A DNA stretch of 64,000 nt, taken from positions 232,651 through 296,650 of the forward strand of contig NZ_QXFJ01000009.1 of NCBI RefSeq assembly GCF_003584165.1, read 5' to 3'. Of the stretch, positions 46,720 to 55,979 are shown piece after piece (the stretch's first letter is position 1; every line of letters starts with the position of its first letter). Position numbers and translations under genes: made by a program. Origin of the DNA: Flagellimonas aequoris (GTDB lineage Bacteria > Bacteroidota > Bacteroidia > Flavobacteriales > Flavobacteriaceae). The notes below the pieces were generated by a model. That model was not told the DNA's origin, searched no databases, and worked only from the letters and a program-made list of their open reading frames with translations.

Positions 46720-48074
46720 ACCTTTCTTCCAGTAAGTTTATCATGGATGTGCACTGCGGCACTGTCCGAAAGACTGGCCACAAAACAACTGGTGTCCAAC
46801 AGGATTTTATAAATCGATGTTTCGGTATCCCGATAGATTTCCGGCAGGCTTTTGATCAGTAATTTGTCATAATTGGTAGCGTGCCCTTGTTTGGCATTGA
46901 TGAGAGCTGAAGTATATATTCCCAGAAGATCGGAAATGATTCTGTAGCCCGCCAGTTCCTTGTCTACCACTTCGCTTGATTGATAGATTTTGTCCACGCT
47001 CAACTTGATGATGTCCTCAACCTGGGCCTGGTATTTTCCTTTGTCCAACAAAGCGGCATCAAATCCCCCTTGCATGATCTTGTCCTCGTTTTGCACAAAC
47101 ACATCGACCGCATCCTGGATCAACGTATTGATGGCCAAAGCCCTTAAGTAACTCAATCGATCACTCGAATTGGTCATGGCATTGTACTTTTTGGTGTTGA
47201 TGTTCGCCTTCACCAAATTGATCAAGTACTCCAAGGCATATTCTTCGGGAACCAAACCTAAATTGATACCATCCTCAAAATCGATAATGGTATAGCAGAT
47301 GTCATCCGCAGCTTCTACCAAGTACGTCAACGGATGCCTGAAAAACCCTGTTCCAGGGTTGTTCGGATTGGAAAGCAACCCTATTTCGTTGGCTACTTCC
47401 ATGAAAAAATCCTTTTCGGATTGGAAGTATCCGAACTTTTTATCGGCAATATGTTTGGACGGTTTTTTGGGCAATGAAGCTTTGGGATATTTCATGAACG
47501 CTCCCAAAGTGGCATAACTCAACCTGAGGCCGCCCGGAACACCTCCCCTAGATTCCGTCAACAACTTAAAGCCATTGGCATTGCCTTCAAAATCGATAAG
47601 GTCTTGGTACTCTTCCGTTGATAGGACTTCCCTGTACTTAGCTCCTGCTCCATGCTTGAAAAAATTCCCGATTGCCTTTTCCCCGCTATGTCCAAAAGGC
47701 GGGTTGCCAATATCGTGTGCCAGGGCCGCAGCGGCCACAATGGCCCCAAAATCATTGAAATGGTACCCATGTACTTCAACCAGCGAAGGATATTTGGTCA
47801 AAATCTGTTGTCCGGCAATCCTACCCAAGCTCCGGCCAACCACGGAAACCTCCAAACTATGGGTGAGGCGTGTGTGCACAAAATCTTTGTTGGACCCCAC
47901 ACTTATGGGCATGGGGATTACCTGGGTCTTGTCTTGCAGGCTACGGAATGCCGATGAGAAAATGATACGATCATAGTCCACTTCAAAGCCCAAACGGGTC
48001 TCGTTCTGTTCTTTTCGCAATCGTTTTGCAGTATCTCCGTGGCGTTTTAAAGAAAGTAACCGTTCCCAGTTCAT
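46716..48074 (-). CDS. dgt: dGTP triphosphohydrolase-like HD protein
   Basis: 452 residues. The HD-type metal ligands are visible in HTRLTHSLEVSVVGR, ALAHDIGNPPFGHSGE (the HD pair) and further down YLVEAADDICYTIID. N-terminal RLRKEQNETRLGFEVDYDRIIFSSAFRRL-like context is family-typical (here FRSLQDKTQV). The enzyme splits dGTP to deoxyguanosine and triphosphate. Substrate range in this subgroup may extend to other dNTPs. It stands alone on the minus strand. Confidence 0.92.
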   Translation of the reverse strand: MNWERLLSLKRHGDTAKRLRKEQNETRLGFEVDYDRIIFSSAFRSLQDKTQVIPMPISVGSNKDFVHTRLTHSLEVSVVGRSLGRIAGQQILTKYPSLVEVHGYHFNDFGAIVAAAALAHDIGNPPFGHSGEKAIGNFFKHGAGAKYREVLSTEEYQDLIDFEGNANGFKLLTESRGGVPGGLRLSYATLGAFMKYPKASLPKKPSKHIADKKFGYFQSEKDFFMEVANEIGLLSNPNNPGTGFFRHPLTYLVEAADDICYTIIDFEDGINLGLVPEEYALEYLINLVKANINTKKYNAMTNSSDRLSYLRALAINTLIQDAVDVFVQNEDKIMQGGFDAALLDKGKYQAQVEDIIKLSVDKIYQSSEVVDKELAGYRIISDLLGIYTSALINAKQGHATNYDKLLIKSLPEIYRDTETSIYKILLDTSCFVASLSDSAAVHIHDKLTGRKV

Positions 48075-48222
48075 GGTGCGTTCATTTGTGGCGAAGATAT
48101 ATTAAAAGAAGAACCTATGCTTTCCGCATGGAAAATATTGATATTTTTAAAGGAGTATTTGGTAACATTTTGTTAACCTGATTGCGGATTTATAATGGCA
48201 TTTTTGTCATATTTCTGAAAGA

Positions 48223-50496
48223 ATGGGGGAGAATATCTACATTTTCATGGTTGTTGCTCTTGGAGTTTTGGCAATAACCGATTTGGTGGTCGGCGTTAGT
48301 AACGATGCCGTTAACTTCTTAAACTCCGCTATCGGTTCCAAGGCACTGTCCTTTAAGACCATCATGATAGTTGCCAGTATCGGGATTGCCTTTGGTGCCG
48401 TTTCATCCAGTGGAATGATGGAAGTGGCGAGAAAAGGGATATTCAACCCTGGTGAGTTTGTTTTTGAAGAGATCATGTTCATATTCATGGCGGTCATGAT
48501 CACCGATATCCTGCTTTTGGACTTTTTCAACACTTTGGGAATGCCTACCTCCACTACTGTTTCCATTGTATTTGAGTTGTTGGGTGCCTCGGTTGCCATT
48601 TCACTTTTCAAGATTGCCAAGACAGAAGGAGGTTTCTCCGATTTGGCCACTTATATCAATACCGACAAGGCCGCCGAAATCATTTTTGGCATATTATTGT
48701 CCGTCTTCATTGCATTTACCGTAGGGGCACTGGTACAGTTTGTCTCGAGGGTATGGATTTCTTTCGATTTTAAATCAAAGACCAAATGGATCGAGTCCAT
48801 TTTTGGTGGCTTGGCCATTACGGCCATCGTATATTTCATCTTGGTGAAAGGACTGAAGAGTGCTGCACTGTTTAACGGTGCCATCTCCGATTTTGTGGCA
48901 ACCCAGCCAGAACTTTTTCTGTTGGGCAACTTCGCTTTTTGGACCGTGAGTTCATATCTATTGGCCACAATGGGAAAAGTGAACATTTACAAGTTGGTCA
49001 TTGGTTTTGGAACCTTTGCATTGGCCATGGCGTTTGCCGGGAATGATTTGGTCAACTTTATTGGGGTACCTATTGCCGCGTTGCAGTCTTATCAAGATTG
49101 GCAGGTTTCTGGCATTGCACCCGCAGATTTCAATATGAGCGGGCTTTCTGCTGCAGTACGAACCCCCACGCTTTTGTTATTGTTATCCGGAGCCGTAATG
49201 ATCATCACGCTTTGGTTTTCGTCCAAAGCAAAAGGGGTCGTTAAGACCAGTGTGGATCTTGCAAGACAGGATGAAGGCGATGAACGTTTTCAACCCAATT
49301 ACTTATCCCGCCAAATCGTAAAGCTTAGCATTGCCGCATTTGAAACCCTTTCCAAAGTTATTCCACCTGCACTTCAGAGCAGGATAGACAAACAGTTCGT
49401 TATTCCCTATACCTACGTGCCAAAAAGCAAGGTACAGGACATGCCAGCCTTTGATTTGGTACGTGCCTCGGTAAACCTGATGGTGGCCAGTATCCTTATT
49501 TCCCTTGCTACATCCATGAAATTGCCTTTGTCCACCACCTATGTGACCTTTATGGTGGCCATGGGAACTTCCTTGGCGGATAGGGCTTGGGGGGCTGAAA
49601 GCGCCGTTTATAGGGTTGCCGGGGTATTGAATGTTATCGGTGGCTGGTTCTTTACAGCACTTAGTGCCTTTATCGCTTCAGCCATTATTGCCTACATCCT
49701 GTTCTTGGGTAAATTTATTGCACTGGCACTGATGCTCGTGGCCGCTGCGGCCATTTTGCTCCGCAATTATATGTCGCACAACAAAAAATCGAAAGAAATC
49801 AAGGCAGAGGACAGTTTGCGTCGTGCGGAGAGCAGTTCCATACAGGGAGTGATCGAGGAGAGTGCCGCCAACATTGCCAATGTGGTAAAACGAAGCAACA
49901 GGATCTATTCCAATTCCATCAATGGATTGGCAAAACACGATTTGGACTTTTTGAAGAAAAACAAAAAGCAGGGCAACAAACTTTCGGAGGAAATTGACGA
50001 TTTAAGGAACCATACATTCTATTTTATCAAGAATTTGGATGAAGCCCATGTGGGGGCCAGTAATTTTTACATCAATGCCATGGGTCACCTCACCGATATG
50101 TCCCAATCTTTGGAATATATTGGCAAAGTGAGTTTCAATCACGTCAACAACAATCATAAAAAGCTCAAGTACAACCAAATCAAGGAGCTCAAGGAAATAG
50201 ACCAAAAACTTGAGGAGATTTTTGACAAGACCCAAAAAGCGTTCGAGGAGCGGTCTTTTCAACAAATTGGGGCTATTTTGAACTCCAAACAGGAGCTTTA
50301 CGACATGGTCTCCCAAAAAATAGACCGTCAGGTTTCCAGGACCAGAACCGAGGAATCCAGCCCCAAGAACACCACCCTCTATTTCTCGCTCCTATTGGAG
50401 AGCAAGGATTTAATCACGGCCATGATGGACCTTTTGGAACTGTACTATGCCGAGCATGACAGTACCGTTGCCCCAGCGAAGATCGAGAAGAAATAA
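48223..50496 (+). CDS. Inorganic phosphate transporter (Pit) with PhoU-like tail
   Basis: 757 residues. The Pit signature occurs twice, as expected for the inverted repeat: VGVSNDAVNFLNSAIGS near the start and AGNDLVNFIGVPIAAL in the middle, with GMPTSTTVSIVFELLG and KLPLSTTYVTFMVAMG. About twelve membrane segments end near residue 525. The remaining 220 residues are soluble and helical (EESAANIANVVKRSNRIYSNSI, HLTDMSQSLEYIGKVSFNHV) and look like a PhoU-type bundle. Most Pit proteins have PhoU-like partners as separate genes, so here regulator and carrier are joined. It takes up phosphate with a cation. Confidence 0.92.
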   Translation: MGENIYIFMVVALGVLAITDLVVGVSNDAVNFLNSAIGSKALSFKTIMIVASIGIAFGAVSSSGMMEVARKGIFNPGEFVFEEIMFIFMAVMITDILLLDFFNTLGMPTSTTVSIVFELLGASVAISLFKIAKTEGGFSDLATYINTDKAAEIIFGILLSVFIAFTVGALVQFVSRVWISFDFKSKTKWIESIFGGLAITAIVYFILVKGLKSAALFNGAISDFVATQPELFLLGNFAFWTVSSYLLATMGKVNIYKLVIGFGTFALAMAFAGNDLVNFIGVPIAALQSYQDWQVSGIAPADFNMSGLSAAVRTPTLLLLLSGAVMIITLWFSSKAKGVVKTSVDLARQDEGDERFQPNYLSRQIVKLSIAAFETLSKVIPPALQSRIDKQFVIPYTYVPKSKVQDMPAFDLVRASVNLMVASILISLATSMKLPLSTTYVTFMVAMGTSLADRAWGAESAVYRVAGVLNVIGGWFFTALSAFIASAIIAYILFLGKFIALALMLVAAAAILLRNYMSHNKKSKEIKAEDSLRRAESSSIQGVIEESAANIANVVKRSNRIYSNSINGLAKHDLDFLKKNKKQGNKLSEEIDDLRNHTFYFIKNLDEAHVGASNFYINAMGHLTDMSQSLEYIGKVSFNHVNNNHKKLKYNQIKELKEIDQKLEEIFDKTQKAFEERSFQQIGAILNSKQELYDMVSQKIDRQVSRTRTEESSPKNTTLYFSLLLESKDLITAMMDLLELYYAEHDSTVAPAKIEKK

Positions 50497-50527
50497 AGTA
50501 TTATCTTTCCTATCACATTAGTTTGAT

Positions 50528-51247
50528 ATGAAAAGATTTTTTCTCGCTACACTTGTTGTGGTTTTCACCTCGGTTTATGGGGTTAAGGCACAGCTTACAG
50601 CCAGTCAGGTATTGGAAAAGGCCCTATCGTTCCACGATCCCCACGGCAATTGGGGAGGCCTGAACACTACTTTCAAAGTGGTGATGACCACTCCGGAAAA
50701 ACCAAAGCGCACCAGTACCATTTCCGTGGATTTTCCCCATAATGTATTCATCTTGGATGTAGAACAAGGGGATGATACCTATACCTATAAAATAAAGGAT
50801 GGTTCCTGTGAGATCAGCCTGAACGGTAGCGATGAAATCTCCGAGGAGGATGCCAAAAAATTCCGATTGGACTGTAATCGTGGCACTTTTATGAAAGATT
50901 ATTACACTTATCTATACGGGCTTCCCATGAAATTGAAAGACCCCGGCACCCATCTAGATCCCAAGGTTCAGAAAAAGACCTTTAAAGGCAAGGAATATTT
51001 GGTGTTGAACGTCACTTATGATGCTAAAGTCGGCAGTGATGAATGGTATTTCTATTTTGATCCGAAGACCTTTGCCATGGAAGTTTACCAGTTTTACCAT
51101 GACGAAAGCAAAAATGATGGGGAATATATCCTGCTCCAAGGTATTGAAGAAATCAACGGTATAAAAATGCCGAAGACCAGAGCGTGGTACGTGAACAAGG
51201 ATGATAAATATTTGGGTACCGATACCCTTGAAAAAAATTCCAAATGA
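50528..51247 (+). CDS. DUF6503 family secreted protein
   Basis: 239 residues with a signal peptide ending near VKAQ (about residue 22). The start of the mature part (LTASQVLEKALSFHDPHGNW) and the strand pattern with WYFYFDPKTFAMEVYQFYHD fit the DUF6503 family, which resembles lipoprotein-carrier (LolA-like) folds. Function unknown; periplasmic location is likely. It overlaps the GH130 gene by four bases. Confidence 0.8.
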   Translation: MKRFFLATLVVVFTSVYGVKAQLTASQVLEKALSFHDPHGNWGGLNTTFKVVMTTPEKPKRTSTISVDFPHNVFILDVEQGDDTYTYKIKDGSCEISLNGSDEISEEDAKKFRLDCNRGTFMKDYYTYLYGLPMKLKDPGTHLDPKVQKKTFKGKEYLVLNVTYDAKVGSDEWYFYFDPKTFAMEVYQFYHDESKNDGEYILLQGIEEINGIKMPKTRAWYVNKDDKYLGTDTLEKNSK

Positions 51248-52353
51248 AAATAAAATTCCCGTTACTGTTTTCTTTTTGCCTGATATCATCGGCCCTTTTG
51301 GCCCAGACCAAGGAAAAAAGTTGGATGTTGGGTCCATTTGTGCGCCCCACGAATGCGCAACCTGTACTCCAGAAAGATGAAGCTTCTGTCTTTATTGACC
51401 CCATTACCCATACTGTTGCGCACTGGGAATCCATGGCTACATTTAATCCGGCTGCCCTAGTAAAAGATGATTCTATTGTGGTATTGTACCGGGCAGAGGA
51501 AAAATTGGGTGAAAAGGAAATTGGGGGTCACCGATCTCGCATCGGTATGGCCACTTCCATTGATGGGTTCCATTTTTCCAAAAGACCAAGTCCAGTTTAT
51601 TATCCCAACGAGGATGCCCAAAAACACAATGAATGGCCCGGGGGCACGGAAGATCCACGGATTGTTCAAACGGAAGATGGTCTTTACGTGTTGACCTATA
51701 CCCAATGGAACCGCCAAGTGCCCAAATTAGCGGTCGCTACTTCCAAAGACCTTATCCACTGGGAAAAACATGGGCCGGTATTTAAAGATCATAGGAATGG
51801 ACTGTATTTGGATCGAGAGACCAAGTCCGGGGCTATTGTTACCGAACTCAAGAATGGAAAATTGGTAGCCGCTAAAATTCAGGGCAAATATTGGATGTAT
51901 TATGGCGTACCCCATATTTGGCTGGCCAGCTCTACGGATCTTGTCCATTGGGAACCCATTGAAACCCATGAGGACAAACTTGCCCCCGTTTTGAGCCCTA
52001 GACCCGGCTATTTTGACTCGTGGTTGGTTGAAGCGGGCCCACCTCCAATTATTACAGAAAAAGGCATTGTGGTGCTGTATAATGCAGGAAACTCCCAAAA
52101 CGTAGGGGTGAAAGATTTGGGCAATCGGGTCTACACGGGAGGACAGGCACTTTTTGATGCCAACGAACCCTGGAAGATGCTCGATCGCACGGATGAGCCC
52201 TTCATCAAACCTGAACTACCTTTTGAAAAATCTGGCCAATATGTAGATGGTACTACTTTTTTGGAGGGATTGGTGTTCTATAAAGGAACTTGGTTCCTGT
52301 ATTATGGTACTGCGGACAGTATGGTAGGGGTGGTAACGGCAAAAGCGGAATAA
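51244..52353 (+). CDS. Secreted GH130-type glycosidase
   Basis: 369 residues with a signal peptide ending at LLAQ (about residue 21). A five-bladed propeller pattern is seen: ATFNPAALVKDDSIVVLYRAEE, SRIGMATSIDGFHF, and PGGTEDPRIVQ with D137, the likely proton donor of family GH130, then LYVLTYTQW and later LVEAGPPPIITEKGIVVLYN. GH130 members act on beta-mannosides by phosphorolysis or hydrolysis. Export makes hydrolysis more likely because free phosphate and sugar-phosphate capture belong to the cytosol. Substrate not determinable here. Confidence 0.88.
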   Translation: MKIKFPLLFSFCLISSALLAQTKEKSWMLGPFVRPTNAQPVLQKDEASVFIDPITHTVAHWESMATFNPAALVKDDSIVVLYRAEEKLGEKEIGGHRSRIGMATSIDGFHFSKRPSPVYYPNEDAQKHNEWPGGTEDPRIVQTEDGLYVLTYTQWNRQVPKLAVATSKDLIHWEKHGPVFKDHRNGLYLDRETKSGAIVTELKNGKLVAAKIQGKYWMYYGVPHIWLASSTDLVHWEPIETHEDKLAPVLSPRPGYFDSWLVEAGPPPIITEKGIVVLYNAGNSQNVGVKDLGNRVYTGGQALFDANEPWKMLDRTDEPFIKPELPFEKSGQYVDGTTFLEGLVFYKGTWFLYYGTADSMVGVVTAKAE

Positions 52354-52356
52354 ATC

Positions 52357-52941
52357 CTATCGATAAAAATTCATCTCATCCATATATTTCCAAACAGCAT
52401 AGGGAAGTAATGGACGGATATTTTTACCCTCATGGTGTGCCTTTCGGATAAAAGTGGAGGAAATTTCCATGATGGGGGCGTCCACTTTAATGATTTTGGG
52501 ATGGTCCGTAAACTGATGTTCCACTTCACCATGGGAAACCCTTGGGTACACATAAATGTGGTGAAGTTCCAAAATGGCCTCATAATTTTTCCATTTATGG
52601 AAACTCTTCAGGTTATCCTCGCCCATGATCAACGAAAAATGATGGTCCTTCCCATATTTTTCCTCCAGATGCACCAAGGTATCCACGGTATAATTAGGCT
52701 GGGGAAGATCGAACTCAATGGTACTCGGTTTTAATTTGGGATAGTCCTGTACTGCTTCGTATACCATTTGATACCTGTGATGGTCTTCCAAAAGCGTTTG
52801 CTTGGTCTTAAAAGGACTTTGCGGAGTGATGACGAACCAAACCTCATCCAGATCGGAAAACTCCACCATATGGTTCGCTATGACCAAGTGACCGATGTGT
52901 ATAGGGTTAAAGGTTCCGAAAAAGAGCCCTACCTTTTTCAT
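52357..52941 (-). CDS. nadD: Nicotinate-nucleotide adenylyltransferase
   Basis: 194 residues. The nucleotidyltransferase motif FFGTFNPIHIGHLVIA is at residues 7-22 and the second ISSTFIRK near the C-terminus. NadD couples nicotinate mononucleotide to ATP to form deamido-NAD. Third gene of the yicC-gmk-nadD unit, three bases after gmk. Confidence 0.96.
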   Translation of the reverse strand: MKKVGLFFGTFNPIHIGHLVIANHMVEFSDLDEVWFVITPQSPFKTKQTLLEDHHRYQMVYEAVQDYPKLKPSTIEFDLPQPNYTVDTLVHLEEKYGKDHHFSLIMGEDNLKSFHKWKNYEAILELHHIYVYPRVSHGEVEHQFTDHPKIIKVDAPIMEISSTFIRKAHHEGKNIRPLLPYAVWKYMDEMNFYR

Positions 52942-52944
52942 GTA

Positions 52945-53544
52945 TTACTCGTCTTTTGAATCCGGTATCTTGGCCCCGACATATTCGGCGACCAATCGGT
53001 GTGCCTCGTTCAGGGCTACATCCAAATCGTAATTTTTAATGATCTTATCAAACTGCGGTGCCGTGGCAAGTTCCACAGAGGCTTTGGCAATCCTCATATT
53101 GATCTTATCGTCGCTTTCGGTGCTGCGTTTCTTCAACCTGATCTTCAGCTCATCCACACTGGGTGGTTTCACAAAAACCGCCAAGGTCTTATCCGGAAAT
53201 TTCTTCTTGATCCGAAGACCGCCTACTACATCAATATCAAAGATCACATTTTTCCCTTCGGCCCAAAGGCGTTCCACCTCACTCTTCAGCGTGCCATAAA
53301 AATTGTCACGGTATACTTCTTCCCACTCCAAAAAATCCTCGTTCTTAATATGTCTCTTAAACTCGGAAACCGACATGAAATAGTAATTGACCCCGTGTTT
53401 TTCCTTGCCCCTTCGGGGTCTGGAAGTCGCGGATACGGAAAAGGCCAAATTGAGCTCGGGTTGTTTCAACAAATGTTGAACGATAGTGGTCTTTCCACTT
53501 CCGGACGGAGCCGAAAATATGATGAGTTTCCCTCCTTCCGTCAT
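52945..53544 (-). CDS. gmk: Guanylate kinase
   Basis: 199 residues. P-loop APSGSGKTT at about 12-20, the GMP-binding block SATSRPRRGKEKHGVNYYF, and the lid region SVDELKIRLKKRSTESDDKINMR are standard for guanylate kinase, which phosphorylates GMP to GDP. It overlaps the yicC stop by four bases, a common gene pair. Confidence 0.97.
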   Translation of the reverse strand: MTEGGKLIIFSAPSGSGKTTIVQHLLKQPELNLAFSVSATSRPRRGKEKHGVNYYFMSVSEFKRHIKNEDFLEWEEVYRDNFYGTLKSEVERLWAEGKNVIFDIDVVGGLRIKKKFPDKTLAVFVKPPSVDELKIRLKKRSTESDDKINMRIAKASVELATAPQFDKIIKNYDLDVALNEAHRLVAEYVGAKIPDSKDE

Positions 53545-54398
53545 AGTACATTGAGCATTTGTTCCTTGATCTTTTCCAATTCGTCCTTCATTTGCACCAC
53601 CAATTGCTGCATGGGGGCATAATTGGCCTTGGAGCCAATGGTATTGATCTCCCTGCCCATTTCCTGTGCAATGAATCCCAATTTTTTTCCGTTGGAATCG
53701 TTGGATTTTAAGGTGGTCTCAAAATAATTCAGGTGATTGGCCAAACGCACCTTTTCCTCCGTAATGTCATACTTTTCCAGATAATAGATCAGCTCTTGTT
53801 CAAAACGGTTGTCGTCCAATTCAATTTGAAGGTCGGCCACCGCACGTTCCAAACGCTCACGGACCGTTCCCAAGCGTTCAGGGTCCATGGCATTCACCTT
53901 TTCCAACAAAGTGTTCAAGGTCGCTATCCTATCCATAAAATCCTTTTCCAGCACCTTCCCTTCTTCGTTCCTGAAATTCATGATTTCGGAAAGAGCCTCC
54001 TTCATGGCCTTTACGATTGCCTCGTATTCGGCTTCATTGATGTCGTCCTTGTCCGTTTTTAGGGTGTCGGGCATACGAAGGGCCAACTCCAATAACTTGA
54101 TATCGTCACCTTTGGCAATTTTGCCCAACTGCTCCATGTATTTTTTGACCACCCCTTGGTTGACTTCGGCCGTGGTTTCTTCACCTGTAATTTCCACATA
54201 AAGCCCAAAATCCACCTTTCCCCGTATCAGGGCATCGGCAATCATCTTGCGCAATTCCAACTCCTTTTCCCTATAAGATTGTGGAATTCGAGCATTGATG
54301 TCCAAACTTTTACTGTTGAGCGATTTAAGCTCAATGGTTATTTTTTTGGAAGGAAGCTGTACTACGTGCTTCCCAAAGCCTGTCATGGATTGAATCAT
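53541..54398 (-). CDS. yicC: YicC-type endoribonuclease family protein
   Basis: 285 residues. It starts with MIQSMTGFGKHVVQL, the mark of the YicC N-terminal domain, and ends with the DUF1732 block (LIYYLEKYDITEEKVRLANHLNYF, then KLGFIAQEMGREINTIGSKAN). E. coli YicC is a stress-linked endoribonuclease; the same activity is expected. First gene of the unit with gmk and nadD. Confidence 0.95.
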   Translation of the reverse strand: MIQSMTGFGKHVVQLPSKKITIELKSLNSKSLDINARIPQSYREKELELRKMIADALIRGKVDFGLYVEITGEETTAEVNQGVVKKYMEQLGKIAKGDDIKLLELALRMPDTLKTDKDDINEAEYEAIVKAMKEALSEIMNFRNEEGKVLEKDFMDRIATLNTLLEKVNAMDPERLGTVRERLERAVADLQIELDDNRFEQELIYYLEKYDITEEKVRLANHLNYFETTLKSNDSNGKKLGFIAQEMGREINTIGSKANYAPMQQLVVQMKDELEKIKEQMLNVL

Positions 54399-54414
54399 AT
54401 AGTAGAATAAATTT

Positions 54415-54452
54415 CGCCAAAGGTAACCAAAATTGCTTTTGGCCCTTTGGCG
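54415..54452 (-). terminator. Nested hairpin after the DUF1080 operon
   Basis: CGCCAAAGG (54415-54423) pairs with CCTTTGGCG (54444-54452), and inside it CCAAAA (54427-54432) pairs with TTTTGG (54437-54442) around TTGC. On the minus strand it is followed by AAATTTATTC rather than a pure T run. It probably ends the DUF1080 transcript. A minus-strand TACCTTTG (54418-54425) within the stem also matches a -7 box for yicC. Confidence 0.5.
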
Positions 54453-54481
54453 ATGCTTAATTGATGGGAACGGTCACGGAA

Positions 54482-55237
54482 TTATTCCAATTCCCTTACC
54501 CAAATATTTCTATAACTTACACGGCTGTTATCGCCATGGTCCTGAAGTTTTAACGGTCCTTTTCCATGTACAGGGTTCTTTGGCCAGCCTACATAAGGTG
54601 TGGTCCCTTTGATCTCCACATTATCCTGGATCAGCACGCCGTTCTGAATCAACGTAATGGTTCCTGATTTCACTTTTTGGCCTTTCTCGAAGACGGGTGC
54701 ATGGTAAATGACATCGTAGGTGTTCCATTCCCCGGTTGGGACAGACGCCATGGCCAAAGGCACATGCTGTTTGTAGATGGATCCTACCTGACCATTCACA
54801 TAGGTATCGTTATTGTTGTTGTCCAACACCTGTATCTCATACATTCCTGAAAGAAATACACCACTATTGGCCCTGTGTTGGCCATCTCCATTCACCTCTG
54901 CCGGGGATTTCCATTCAATGTGAAGTTGCATACTACCAAAATTCTGTTTGGTCTGTATGTCACCGGTTCTGTTGTTCACGGTCATGCTACCATCTTTGTT
55001 CAAGGTCCATTTGGCTGCCGTACTATCCTTTGTACTTATCCAATTGTCAAGATTTGAACCATCAAAAAGCACAATGGCATCGCTGGGTGCAGCTCCATTT
55101 GTACCTGGAACTACCTTTGGTGGAACAGGTTCGTAAAATTCTGTTTCCTCAGGTGTGGTGGGTTCCACTTCTTGTGCCGACATGTATAGACCCATGGACA
55201 TACCCATGGCCAAAAGGGTAAACTTTAATTTTGTCAT
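54482..55237 (-). CDS. Secreted DUF1080 (3-keto-disaccharide hydrolase-type) protein
   Basis: 251 residues with signal peptide ending at MSAQ (about residue 22). The concanavalin-like beta-sandwich of DUF1080 is evident: IVLFDGSNLDNW, then NSGVFLSGMYEIQVLD, and near the end GPLKLQDHGDNSRVSYRNIWV. Members of the family have been linked to cleavage of 3-keto-glycosides in Bacteroides, and the neighbouring oxidoreductases fit that role; the assignment for this protein is by family and context. One base separates it from the upstream DUF1080 gene. Confidence 0.9.
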   Translation of the reverse strand: MTKLKFTLLAMGMSMGLYMSAQEVEPTTPEETEFYEPVPPKVVPGTNGAAPSDAIVLFDGSNLDNWISTKDSTAAKWTLNKDGSMTVNNRTGDIQTKQNFGSMQLHIEWKSPAEVNGDGQHRANSGVFLSGMYEIQVLDNNNNDTYVNGQVGSIYKQHVPLAMASVPTGEWNTYDVIYHAPVFEKGQKVKSGTITLIQNGVLIQDNVEIKGTTPYVGWPKNPVHGKGPLKLQDHGDNSRVSYRNIWVRELE

Positions 55238-55238
55238 C

Positions 55239-55979
55239 TTAAAGCTCTTTTATCTTAATATCCCTGAACGATACCATATTACCATGGTCTTGAAGACCTA
55301 TCTTACCTGTTTTAAAAGCTCCGAAAGCCTCCCAGTCTGCAAACTTGGAATTGGCCACTAATTGGTCCCAACCTTCTCCCTCTACAGGGAATTCAACAAT
55401 TTTGGTTCCATTGAGTTTTACATAACCTTCATTGGTTTTATGGTTGACCATGATTTCAACGGCATTCCATTCCCCAGCAGGTTTAACCACCTTTTCCGAA
55501 GGAGATACCATGTCGTATAAAGATCCGGCCAAACGATCGGTACCATTCTTGGCATCTGGGTGTCTTTCATCGTCCAAAACCTGTACCTCTGGCCCTGTTA
55601 AATAGGGCTCCCCATACTTTTCATCCTCTACAACGCCCCAAAAGATGCCACTGTTTCCACCTTCGGCAATCTTCCATTCCAAGGTCAATACAAAATCGGT
55701 GAACTCCTTATCGGTCACCAGATTGTAATTTGCCCCCTCAGGTCTGGACTCAGGCGGGTAGAGTACCATGGCTCCATCCTCAATTTTCCATGGCTCGGTA
55801 ACGGCGCCATCATTGTAAAAATGCCAACCATCAAAAGACGATCCATCAAAAAGTACTGTCCACTCAGGTGTCTCCACCACCTCTACCACTTCTTCCTCGG
55901 TAGCTTCGGTATTCTCTTTTGGCTTTTCCTTGCATGCAAAGGTCAGGGCCATTACGGCCAATACAATTGGTTTTTTCAT
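55239..55979 (-). CDS. DUF1080 lipoprotein
   Basis: 246 residues with a lipoprotein signal and lipobox cysteine at residue 16 (LTFAC), followed by a Glu/Thr-rich spacer. The domain shows WTVLFDGSSFDGWHFY, GGNSGIFWG, GPEVQVLDDERHPDA and GKIGLQDHGNMVSFRDIKI. It shares the fold and key blocks with the next gene but is clearly divergent, so the pair may act on different linkages or sugars. Its start overlaps the stop of the isomerase-like gene by four bases, implying a joint transcript. Confidence 0.9.
   Translation of the reverse strand: MKKPIVLAVMALTFACKEKPKENTEATEEEVVEVVETPEWTVLFDGSSFDGWHFYNDGAVTEPWKIEDGAMVLYPPESRPEGANYNLVTDKEFTDFVLTLEWKIAEGGNSGIFWGVVEDEKYGEPYLTGPEVQVLDDERHPDAKNGTDRLAGSLYDMVSPSEKVVKPAGEWNAVEIMVNHKTNEGYVKLNGTKIVEFPVEGEGWDQLVANSKFADWEAFGAFKTGKIGLQDHGNMVSFRDIKIKEL

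Noticed and set aside
48156..48174. GGTAACATTTTGTTAACC repeat before the phosphate carrier gene
   Set aside because: Arms are short and imperfect; no PHO-box layout as in other phyla, so not called as an operator.
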